A stretch of DNA of 64,000 nt from Piscicola geometra (Eukaryota > Annelida > Clitellata > Hirudinida > Piscicolidae), in assembly GCA_943735955.1 (NCBI GenBank), contig CALSEQ010000048.1, positions 62,001 to 126,000 on the forward strand, read 5' to 3'. The position numbers were made by a program, and so were the translations under genes. The notes beneath the pieces are model-generated. The model was not told the origin of the DNA. It worked only from the letters and a program-made list of their open reading frames with translations, and searched no databases. Positions 41,001 through 53,000 of the stretch are shown one piece after another; the first letter of the stretch is position 1; each line of letters opens with the position of its first letter.

Positions 41001-44000
41001 AAAGTCTTCAAGACAAAAAGTCTTCAAGACAAAAAGTCTCCAAGACAAAAAGTCTTCAAGACAAAAAGTCTTCAAGACAAAAAGTCTTCAAGACAAAAAG
41101 TCTTCAAGACAAAAAGTCTTCAAGACAAAAAGTCTTCAAGACAAAAAGTCTTCAAGACAAAAAGTCTTCAAGACAAAAAGTTTTAAAGACAAAAAGTCTT
41201 CAAGATAAAAAGTCTTCAAGACAAAAAGTCTTCAAGACAAAAAGTCTTCAAGACAAAAAGTCTTCAAGACAAAAAGTTTTAAAGACAAAAAGTCTTCAAG
41301 ACAAAAAGTCTTCAAGACAAAAAGTCTTCAAGACAAAAAGTCTTCAAGACAAAAAGTCTTCAAGACAAAAAGTCTTCAAGACAAAAAGTCTTCAAGACAA
41401 AAAGTCTTCAAGACAAAAAGTCTTCAAGACAAAAAGTCTTCAAGACAAAAAGTCTTCAAGACAAAAAGTCTTCAAGACCAAAAGTCTCCAAGACAAAAAG
41501 TCTTCAAGACAAAAAGTCTTCAAGACAAAAAGTCTTCAAGACAAAAAGTCTTCAAGACAAAAAGTCTTCAAGACAAAAAGTCTTCAAGACAAAAAGTCTT
41601 CAAGACAAAAAGTCTTCAAGACAAAAAGTCTTCAAGACAAAAAGTCTTCAAGACAAAAAGTCTTCAGGATAAAAAGTCTTCAGGATAAAAAGTCTTCCGG
41701 ATAAAAAGTCTTCAGGATAAAAAGTCTTCAGGATAAAGTCTCCAGGATAAAAAGTCTTCAAGACAAAAAGTCTTCAAGACAAAAAGTCTTCAAGACAAAA
41801 AGTCTTCAAGACAAAAAGTCTTCAAGACAAAAAGTCTTCAAGACAAAAAGTCTTCAAGACAAAAAGTCTTCAAGACAAAAAGTCTTCAGGATAAAAAGTC
41901 TTCAGGATAAAAAGTCTTCCGGATAAAAAGTCTTCAGGATAAAAAGTCTTCAGGATAAAGTCTCCAGGATAAAAAGTCTTCAAGACAAAAAGTCTTCAAG
42001 ACAAAAAGTCTTCAAGACAAAAAGTCTTCAAGACAAAAAGTCTTCAAGACAAAAAGTCTTCAAGACAAAAAGTCTTCAAGACAAAAAGTCTTCAAGTCAA
42101 AAAGTCTTCAAGACAAAAAGTCTTCAAGATAAAAAGTCTTCAAGACAAAAAGTCTTCAAGACAAAAAGTCTTCAAGACAAAAAGTCTTCAAGACAAAAAG
42201 TCTTCAAGATAAAAAGTCTTCAAGACAAAAAGTCTTCAAGACAAAAAGTCTTCAAGACAAAAAGTCTTCAAGACAAAAAGTTTTAAAGACAAAAAGTCTT
42301 CAAGACAAAAAGTCTTCAAGACAAAAAGTCTTCAAGACAAAAAGTCTTCAAGACAAAAAGTCTTCAAGACAAAAAGTCTTCAAGGCAAAAAGTCTTCAAG
42401 ACAAAAAGTCTTCAAGACAAAAAGTCTCCAAGACAAAAAGTCTTCAAGACAAAAAGTCTTCAAGACAAAAAGTCTTCAAGACAAAAAGTCTTCAAGACAA
42501 AAAGTCTTCAAGACAAAAAGTCTTCAAGACAAAAAGTCTTCAAGACAAAAAGTCTTCAAGACAAAAAGTCTTCAGGATAAAAAGTCTTCAGGATAAAAAG
42601 TCTTCCGGATAAAAAGTCTTCAGGATAAAAAGTCTTCAGGATAAAGTCTTCAGGATAAAAAGTCTTCAGGATAAAAAGTTTTCAGGATAAAAAGTCTTCA
42701 GGATAAAAATTCTTCAGGATAAAAAGTCTTCAGGATAAAAAGTCTTCGGGATAAAAAGTCTTCAGGGTAAAAATTCTTCAGATAAAAAGTCTTCAGGATA
42801 AAAAGTCTTCAGGATAAAAGTCTTCAAAATAAAAAGTCTTCAGGATAAAAAGTCTTCAAGATAAAAAGTCTTCAGGATAAAAAGTCTTCAGGATAAAAAG
42901 TCTTCAGGATAAAAAGTTTTCAGGATAAAAAGTCTTCAAGACAAAAAGTCTTCAAGACAAAAAGTCTTCAAGACAAAAAGTCTTCAAGACAAAAAGTTTT
43001 CAAGACAAAAAGTTTTCAAGACAAAAAGTCTTCAAGACAAAAAGCCTTCAAACCAAAAGTCTTCAAGACAAAAAGTCTTCAAGACAAAAAGTCTTCAAGA
43101 CAAAAAGTCTTCAAGACAAAAAATCTTCAAGACAAAAAGTCTTCAAGACAAAAAGTCTTCAAGACAAAAAGTCTTCAAGACAAAAAGTTTTAAAGACAAA
43201 AAGTCTTCAAGACAAAAAGTTTTAAAGACAAAAAGTCTTCAAGACAAAAAGTCTTCAAGACAAAAAGTCTTCAAGACAAAAAGTCTTCAAGACAAAAAGT
43301 CTTCAAGACAAAAAGTCTTCAAGACAAAAAGTCTTCAAGACAAAAAGTCTTCAAGACAAAAAGTCTTCAAGACAAAAAGTCTTCAAGACAAAAAGTCTTC
43401 AAGTCAAAAAGTCTTCAAGACAAAAAGTCTTCAAGATAAAAAGTCTTCAAGACAAAAAGTCTTCAAGACAAAAAGTCTTCAAGACAAAAAGTCTTCAAGA
43501 CAAAAAGTTTTAAAGACAAAAAGTCTTCAAGACAAAAAGTCTTCAAGACAAAAAGTCTTCAAGACAAAAAGTCTTCAAGACAAAAAGTCTTCAAGACAAA
43601 AAGTCTTCAAGGCAAAAAGTCTTCAAGACAAAAAGTCTTCAAGACAAAAAGTCTCCAAGACAAAAAGTCTTCAAGACAAAAAGTCTTCAAGACAAAAAGT
43701 CTTCAAGACAAAAAGTCTTCAAGACAAAAAGTCTTCAAGACAAAAAGTCTTCAAGACAAAAAGTCTTCAAGACAAAAAGTCTTCAAGACAAAAAGTCTTC
43801 AGGATAAAAAGTCTTCAGGATAAAAAGTCTTCCGGATAAAAAGTCTTCAGGATAAAAAGTCTTCAGGATAAAGTCTTCAGGATAAAAAGTCTTCAGGATA
43901 AAAAGTTTTCAGGATAAAAAGTCTTCAGGATAAAAATTCTTCAGGATAAAAAGTCTTCAGGATAAAAAGTCTTCGGGATAAAAAGTCTTCAGGGTAAAAA

Positions 44001-47000
44001 TTCTTCAGATAAAAAGTCTTCAGGATAAAAAGTCTTCAGGATAAAAGTCTTCAAAATAAAAAGTCTTCAGGATAAAAAGTCTTCAAGATAAAAAGTCTTC
44101 AGGATAAAAAGTCTTCAGGATAAAAAGTCTTCAGGATAAAAAGTTTTCAGGATAAAAAGTCTTCAAGACAAAAAGTCTTCAAGACAAAAAGTCTTCAAGA
44201 CAAAAAGTCTTCAAGACAAAAAGTCTTCAAGACAAAAAGTCTTCAAGACAAAAAGTTTTCAAGACAAAAAGTTTTCAAGACAAAAAGTCTTCAAGACAAA
44301 AAGCCTTCAAACCAAAAGTCTTCAAGACAAAAAGTCTTCAAGACAAAAAGTCTTCAAGACAAAAAGTCTTCAAGACAAAAAATCTTCAAGACAAAAAGTC
44401 TTCAAGACAAAAAGTCTTCAAGACAAAAAGTCTTCAAGACAAAAAGTTTTAAAGACAAAAAGTCTTCAAGACAAAAAGTTTTAAAGACAAAAAGTCTTCA
44501 AGACAAAAAGTCTTCAAGACAAAAAGTCTTCAAGACAAAAAGTCTTCAAGACAAAAAGTCTTCAAGACAAAAAGTCTTCAAGACAAAAAGTCTTCAAGAC
44601 CAAAAGTCTTCAAGACAAAAAGTCTTCAGGATAAAAAGTCTTCAGGATAAAAAGTCTTCCGGATAAAAAGTCTTCAGGATAAAAAGTCTTCAGGATAAAG
44701 TCTTCAGGATAAAAAGTCTTCAGGATAAAAAGTTTTCAGGATAAAAAGTCTTCAGGATAAAAATTCTTCAGGATAAAAAGTCTTCAGGATAAAAAGTCTT
44801 CAGGATAAAAAGTCTTCAGGATAAAAAGTCTCCAGATAAAAAGTCTTCAGGATAAAAAGTCTTCAGGATAAAAAGATTTCAAAATAAAAAGTCTTCAAGA
44901 CAAAAAGTCTTCAAGACAAAAAGTTTTCAAGACAAAAAGTCTTCAAGACAAAAAGTCTTCAAGACAAAAAGTCTTCAAGACAAAAAGTCTTCAAGACAAA
45001 AAGTCTTCAAGACAAAAAGTCTTCAAGACAAAAAGTCTTCAAGACAAAAAGTCTTCAAGACAAAAAGTCTTCGAGACAAAAAGTCTTAAAGACAAAAAGT
45101 TTTAAAGCAAAAAGTCTTCAAGACAAAAAGTCTTCAAGACAAAAAGTCTTCAAGACAAAAAGTCTTCAAGACAAAAAGTCTTCAAGACAAAAAGTCTTCA
45201 AGACAAAAAGTCTTCAAGACAAAAATTCTTCAAGACAAAAAGTCTTCAGGATAATAAGTCTTCAAAATAAAAAGTCTTCAGGATAAAAAGTCTTCAAGAT
45301 AAAAAGTCTTCAGGATAAAAAGTCTTCAGGATAAATAGTCTTCAGGATAAAAAGTTTTCAGGATAAAAATTCTTCAAGACAAAAAGTCTTCAAGACAAAA
45401 AGTCTTCAAGACAAAAAGTCTTCAAGACAAAAAGTCTTCAAGACAAAAAGTCTTCAAGACAAAAAGTCTTCAAGACAAAAAGTTTTCAAGACAAAAAGTC
45501 TTCAAGACAAAAAGTCTTCAAGACAAAAAGTCTTCAAGACAAAAAGTCTTCAAGACAAAAAGTCTTCAAGACAAAAAGTCTTCAAGACAAAAAGTCTTCA
45601 AGACCAAAAGTCTTCAAGACAAAAAGTCTTCAGGATAAAAAGTCTTCAGGATAAAAAGTCTTCCGGATAAAAAGTCTTCAGGATAAAAAGTCTTCAGGAT
45701 AAAGTCTTCAGGATAAAAAGTCTTCAGGATAAAAAGTTTTCAGGATAAAAAGTCTTCAGGATAAAAATTCTTCAGGATAAAAAGTCTTCAGGATAAAAAG
45801 TCTTCAGGATAAAAAGTCTTCAGGATAAAAAGTCTTCAGGATAAAAAGTCTCCAGATAAAAAGTCTTCAGGATAAAAAGTCTTCAGGATAAAAGTCTTCA
45901 AAATAAAAAGTCTTCAGGATAAAAAGTCTTCAAGATAAAAAGTCTTCAGGATAAAAAGTCTTCAGGATAAAAAGTCTTCAGGATAAAAAGTTTTCAGGAT
46001 AAAAAGTCTTCAAGACAAAAAGTCTTCAAGACAAAAAGTCTTCAAGACAAAAAGTCTTCAAGACAAAAAGTCTTCAAGACAAAAAGTCTTCAAGACAAAA
46101 AGTTTTCAAGACAAAAAGTTTTCAAGACAAAAAGTCTTCAAGACAAAAAGCCTTCAAACCAAAAGTCTTCAAGACAAAAAGTCTTCAAGACAAAAAGTCT
46201 TCAAGACAAAAAGTCTTCAAGACAAAAAATCTTCAAGACAAAAAGTCTTCAAGACAAAAAGTCTTCAAGACAAAAAGTCTTCAAGACAAAAAGTTTTAAA
46301 GACAAAAAGTCTTCAAGACAAAAAGTTTTAAAGACAAAAAGTCTTCAAGACAAAAAGTCTTCAAGACAAAAAGTCTTCAAGACAAAAAGTCTTCAAGACA
46401 AAAAGTCTTCAAGACAAAAAGTCTTCAAGACAAAAAGTCTTCAAGACCAAAAGTCTTCAAGACAAAAAGTCTTCAGGATAAAAAGTCTTCAAGATAAAAA
46501 GTCTTCCGGATAAAAAGTCTTCAGGATAAAAAGTCTTCAGGATAAAGTCTTCAGGATAAAAAGTCTTCAGGATAAAAAGTTTTCAGGATAAAAAGTCTTC
46601 AGGATAAAAATTCTTCAGGATAAAAAGTCTTCAGGATAAAAAGTCTTCAGGATAAAAAGTCTTCAGGATAAAAAGTCTCCAGATAAAAAGTCTTCAGGAT
46701 AAAAAGTCTTCAGGATAAAAAGATTTCAAAATAAAAAGTCTTCAAGACAAAAAGTCTTCAAGACAAAAAGTTTTCAAGACAAAAAGTCTTCAAGACAAAA
46801 AGTCTTCAAGACAAAAAGTCTTCAAGACAAAAAGTCTTCAAGACAAAAAGTCTTCAAGACAAAAAGTCTTCAAGACAAAAAGTCTTCAAGACAAAAAGTC
46901 TTCAAGACAAAAAGTCTTCAAGACAAAAAGTCTTCAAGACAAAAAGTCTTCGAGACAAAAAGTCTTAAAGACAAAAAGTTTTAAAGCAAAAAGTCTTCAA

Positions 47001-50000
47001 GACAAAAAGTCTTCAAGACAAAAAGTCTTCAAGACAAAAAGTCTTCAAGACAAAAAGTCTTCAAGACAAAAAGTCTTCAAGACAAAAAGTCTTCAAGACA
47101 AAAAGTCTTCAAGACAAAAAGTCTTTAAGACAAAAAGTCTTCAAGACAAAAAGTCTTCAAGACAAAAAGTCTTCAAGACAAAAAGTCTTCAAGACAAAAA
47201 GTCTTCAAGACAAAAATTCTTCAAGACAAAAAGTCTTCAGGATAATAAGTCTTCAAAATAAAAAGTCTTCAGGATAAAAAGTCTTCAAGATAAAAAGTCT
47301 TCAGGATAAAAAGTCTTCAGGATAAAAAGTCTTCAGGATAAAAAGTTTTCAGGATAAAAATTCTTCAAGACAAAAAGTCTTCAAGACAAAAAGTCTTCAA
47401 GACAAAAAGTCTTCAAGACAAAAAGTCTTCAAGACAAAAAGTCTTCAAGACAAAAAGTCTTCAAGACAAAAAGTTTTCAAGACAAAAAGTCTTCAAGACA
47501 AAAAGTCTTCAAGACAAAAAGTCTTCAAGACAAAAAGTCTTCAAGACAAAAAGTCTTCAAGACAAAAAGTCTTCAAGACAAAAAGTCTTCAAGACAAAAA
47601 GTCTTCAAGACAAAAAGTCTTCAAGACCAAAAGTCTTCAAGACAAAAAGTCTTCAGGATAAAAAGTCTTCAGGATAAAAAGTCTTCCGGATAAAAAGTCT
47701 TCAGGATAAAAAGTCTTCAGGATAAAGTCTTCAGGATAAAAAGTCTTCAGGATAAAAAGTTTTCAGGATAAAAAGTCTTCAGGATAAAAATTCTTCAGGA
47801 TAAAAAGTCTTCAGGATAAAAAGTCTTCAGGATAAAAAGTCTTCAGGATAAAAAGTCTTCAGGATAAAAAGTCTCCAGATAAAAAGTCTTCAGGATAAAA
47901 AGTCTTCAGGATAAAAAGATTTCAAAATAAAAAGTCTTCAAGACAAAAAGTCTTCAAGACAAAAAGTTTTCAAGACAAAAAGTCTTCAAGACAAAAAGTC
48001 TTCAAGACAAAAAGTCTTCAAGACAAAAAGTCTTCAAGACAAAAAGTCTTCAAGACAAAAAGTCTTCAAGACAAAAAGTCTTCAAGACAAAAAGTCTTCA
48101 AGACAAAAAGTCTTCAAGACAAAAAGTCTTCAAGACAAAAAGTCTTCAAGACAAAAAGTCTTCGAGACAAAAAGTCTTAAAGACAAAAAGTTTTAAAGCA
48201 AAAAGTCTTCAAGACAAAAAGTCTTCAAGACAAAAAGTCTTCAAGACAAAAAGTTTTCAAGACAAAAAGTCTTCAAGACAAAAAGTCTTCAAGACAAAAA
48301 GTCTTCAAGACAAAAAGTCTTCAAGACAAAAAGTCTTTAAGACAAAAAGTCTTCAAGACAAAAAGTCTTCAAGACAAAAAGTCTTCAAGACAAAAAGTCT
48401 TCAAGACAAAAAGTCTTCAAGACAAAAAGTCTTCAAGACAAAAAGTCTTCAAGACAAAAATTCTTCAAGACAAAAAGTCTTCAGGATAATAAGTCTTCAA
48501 AATAAAAAGTCTTCAGGATAAAAAGTCTTCAAGATAAAAAGTCTTCAGGATAAAAAGTCTTCAGGATAAAAAGTCTTCAGGATAAAAAGTTTTCAGGATA
48601 AAAATTCTTCAAGACAAAAAGTCTTCAAGACAAAAAGTCTTCAAGACAAAAAGTCTTCAAGACAAAAAGTCTTCAAGACAAAAAGTCTTCAAGACAAAAA
48701 GTTTTCAAGACAAAAAGTCTTCAAGACAAAAAGTCTTCAAGACAAAAAGTCTTCAAGACAAAAAGTCTTCAAGACAAAAAGTCTTCAAGACAAAAAGTCT
48801 TCAAGACAAAAAGTCTTCAAGACAAAAAGTCTTCAAGACAAAAAGTCTTCAAGACAAAAAGTCTTCAAGACAAAAAGTCTTCAAGACAAAAAGTCTTCAA
48901 GACAAAAAGTCTTCAAGACAAAAAGTCTTCAAGACAAAAAGTCTTCAAGACAAAAAGTCTTCAAGACAAAAAGTCTTCAAGACAAAAAGTCTTCAAGACA
49001 AAAAGTCTTCAAGACAAAAAGTCTTCAAGACAAAAAGTCTTCAAGACAAAAAGTCTTCAAGACAAAAAGTCTTCAAGACAAAAAGTCTTCAAGACAAAAA
49101 GTCTTCAAGACAAAAAGTCTTCAAGACAAAAAGTCTTCAAGACAAAAAGTCTTCAAGACAAAAAGTCTTCAAGACAAAAAGTCTTCAGGATAAAAAGTCT
49201 TCCGGATAAAAAGTCTTCAGGATAAAAAGTCTTCAGGATAAAGTCTTCAGGATAAAAAGTCTTCAGGATAAAAAGTCTTCCGGATAAAAAGTCTTCAGGA
49301 TAAAGTCTTCAGGATAAAAAGTCTTCAAGATAAAAAGTCTTCAGGATAAAAAGTCTTCAAGACAAAAAGTCTTCAAGACAAAAAGTCTTCAAGACAAAAA
49401 GTCTTCAAGACAAAAAGTCTTCAAGACAAAAAGTCTTCAAGACAAAAAGTCTTCAAGACAAAAAGTCTTCAAGACAAAAAGTCTTCAAGACAAAAAGTCT
49501 TCAAGACAAAAAGTCTTCAAGACAAAAAGTCTTCAAGACAAAAAGTCTTCAAGACAAAAAGTCTTCAAGACAAAAAGTCTTCAAGACAAAAAGTCTTCAA
49601 GACAAAAAGTCTTCAAGACAAAAAGTCTTCAAGACAAAAAGTCTTCAAGACAAAAAGTCTTCAAGACAAAAAGTCTTCAAGACAAAAAGTCTTCAAGACA
49701 AAAAGTCTTCAAGACAAAAAGTCTTCAAGACAAAAAGTCTTCAAGATAAAAAGTCTTCAAGACAAAAAGTCTTCAAGACAAAAAGTCTTCAAGACAAAAA
49801 GTCTTCAAGACAAAAAGTCTTCAAGACAAAAAGTCTTCAAGACAAAAAGTCTTCAAGACAAAAAGTCTTCAAGACAAAAAGTCTTCAAGACAAAAAGTCT
49901 TCAAGACAAAAAGTCTTCAAGACAAAAAGTCTTCAAGACAAAAAGTCTTCAAGACAAAAAGTCTTCAAGACAAAAAGTCTTCAAGACAAAAAGTCTTCAA

Positions 50001-53000
50001 GACAAAAAGTCTTCAAGACAAAAAGTCTTCAAGACAAAAAGTCTTCAAGACAAAAAGTCTTCAAGACAAAAAGTCTTCAAGACAAAAAGTCTTCAAGACA
50101 AAAAGTCTTCAAGACAAAAAGTCTTCAAGACAAAAAGTCTTCAGGATAAAAAGTCTTCAGGATAAAAAGTCTTCCGGATAAAAAGTCTTCAGGATAAAAA
50201 GTCTTCAGGATAAAGTCTTCAGGATAAAAAGTCTTCAGGATAAAAAGTTTTCAGGATAAAAAGTCTTCAGGATAAAAATTCTTCAGGATAAAAAGTCTTC
50301 AGGATAAAAAGTCTTCGGGATAAAAAGTCTTCAGGATAAAAAGTCTTCAGATAAAAAGTTTTCAGGATAAAAAGTCTTCAGGATAAAAGTCTTCAAAATA
50401 AAAAGTCTTCAGGATAAAAAGTCTTCAAGATAAAAAGTCTTCAGGATAAAAAGTCTTCAGGATAAAAGTTTTCAGGATAAAAAGTCTTCAAGACAAAAAG
50501 TCTTCAAGACAAAAAGTCTTCAAGACAAAAAGTCTTCAAGACAAAAAGTCTTCAAGACAAAAAGTCTTCAAGACAAAAAGTCTTCAAGACAAAAAGTTTT
50601 CAAGACAAAAAGTTTTCAAGACAAAAAGTCTTCAAGACAAAAAGCCTTCAAGCCAAAAGTCTTCAAGACAAAAAGTCTTCAAGACAAAAAGTCTTCAAGA
50701 CAAAAAGTCTTCAAGACAAAAAGTCTTCAAGACAAAAAGTCTTCAAGACAAAAAGTCTTCAAGACAAAAAGTCTTCAAGACAAAAAGTCTTCAAGACAAA
50801 AAGTCTTCAAGACAAAAAGTCTTCAAGACAAAAAGTCTTCAAGACAAAAAGTCTTCAAGACAAAAAGTCTTCAAGACAAAAAGTCTTCAAGACAAAAAGT
50901 TTTAAAGACAAAAAGTCTTCAAGACAAAAAGTTTTAAAGACAAAAAGTCTTCAAGACAAAAAGTTTTAAAGACAAAAAGTCTTCAAGACAAAAAGTCTTC
51001 AAGACAAAAAGTCTTCAAGACAAAAAGTCTTCAAGACAAAAAGTCTTCAAGACAAAAAGTCTTCAAGACAAAAAGTCTTCAGGATAAAAAGTCTTCAGGA
51101 TAAAAAGTCTTCCGGATAAAAAGTCTTCAGGATAAAAAGTCTTCAGGATAAAGTCTTCAGGATAAAAAGTCTTCAGGATAAAAAGTTTTCAGGATAAAAA
51201 GTCTTCAGGATAAAAATTCTTCAGGATAAAAAGTCTTCAGGATAAAAAGTCTTCAGGATAAAAAGTCTTCAGGATAAAAAGTCTCCAGATAAAAAGTCTT
51301 CAGGATAAAAAGTCTTCAGGATAAAAAGTCTTCAAAATAAAAAGTCTTCAAGACAAAAAGTCTTCAAGACAAAAAGTTTTCAAGCAAAAAGTCTTCAAGA
51401 CAAAAAGTCTTCAAGACAAAAATTCTTCAAGACAAAAAGTCTTCAAGACAAAAAGTCTTCAAGACAAAAAGTCTTCAAGACAAAAAGTCTTCAAGACAAA
51501 AAGTCTTCGAGACAAAAAGTCTTCAAGACAAAAAGTTTTAAAGACAAAAAGTCTTCAAGACAAAAAGTCTTCAAGACAAAAAGTCTTCAAGACAAAAAGT
51601 CTTCAAGACAAAAAGTCTTCAAGACAAAAAGTCTTCAAGACAAAAAGTCTTCAAGACAAAAAGTCTTCAAGACAAAAAGTCTTCAAGACAAAAAGTCTTC
51701 AAGACAAAAAGTCTTCAAGACAAAAAGTCTTCAAGACAAAAAGTCTTCAAGACAAAAAGTCTTCAAGACAAAAAGTCTTCAAGACAAAAAGTCTTCAAGA
51801 CAAAAAGTCTTCAAGACAAAAAGTCTTCAAGACAAAAAGTCTTTAAGACAAAAAGTCTTCAAGACAAAAAGTCTTCAAGACAAAAAGTCTTCAAGACAAA
51901 AAGTCTTCAAGACAAAAAGTCTTCAAGACAAAAAGTCTTCAAGACAAAAATTCTTCAAGACAAAAAGTCTTCAGGATAAAAAGTCTTCAGGATAAAAAGT
52001 CTTCCGGATAAAAAGTCTTCAGGATAAAAAGTCTTCAGGATAAAGTCTCCAGGATAAAAAGTCTTCAGGATAAAAAGTTTTCAGGATAAAAAGTCTTCAG
52101 GATAAAAATTCTTCAGGATAAAAAGTCTTCAGGATAAAAAGTCTTCAGGATAAAAAGTCTTCAGGATAAAAAGTCTTCAGGATAATAAGTCTTCAAAATA
52201 AAAAGTCTTCAGGATAAAAAGTCTTCAAGATAAAAAGTCTTCAGGATAAAAAGTCTTCAGGATAAAAAGTCTTCAGGATAAAAAGTTTTCAGGATAAAAA
52301 TTCTTCAAGACAAAAAGTCTTCAAGACAAAAAGTCTTCAAGACAAAAAGTCTTCAAGACAAAAAGTTTTCAAGACAAAAAGTCTTCAAGACAAAAAGTCT
52401 TCAAGACAAAAAGTCTTCAAGACAAAAAGTCTTCAAGACAAAAAGTCTTCAAGACAAAAAGTCTTCAAGACAAAAAGTCTTCAAGACAAAAAGTCTTCAA
52501 GACAAAAAGTCTTCAAGACAAAAAGTTTTAAAGACAAAAAGTCTTCAAGACAAAAAGTTTTAAAGACAAAAAGTCTTCAAGACAAAAAGTCTTCAAGACA
52601 AAAAGTCTTCAAGACAAAAAGTCTTCAAGACAAAAAGTCTTCAAGACAAAAAGTCTTCAAGACAAAAAGTCTTCAAGACAAAAAGTCTTCAGGATAAAAA
52701 GTCTTCAGGATAAAAAGTCTTCCGGATAAAAAGTCTTCAGGATAAAAAGTCTTCAGGATAAAGTCTTCAGGATAAAAAGTCTTCAGGATAAAAAGTTTTC
52801 AGGATAAAAAGTCTTCAGGATAAAAATTCTTCAGGATAAAAAGTCTTCAGGATAAAAAGTCTTCAGGATAAAAAGTCTTCAGGATAAAAAGTCTCCAGAT
52901 AAAAAGTCTTCAGGATAAAAAGTCTTCAGGATAAAAAGTCTTCAAAATAAAAAGTCTTCAAGACAAAAAGTCTTCAAGACAAAAAGTTTTCAAGCAAAAA

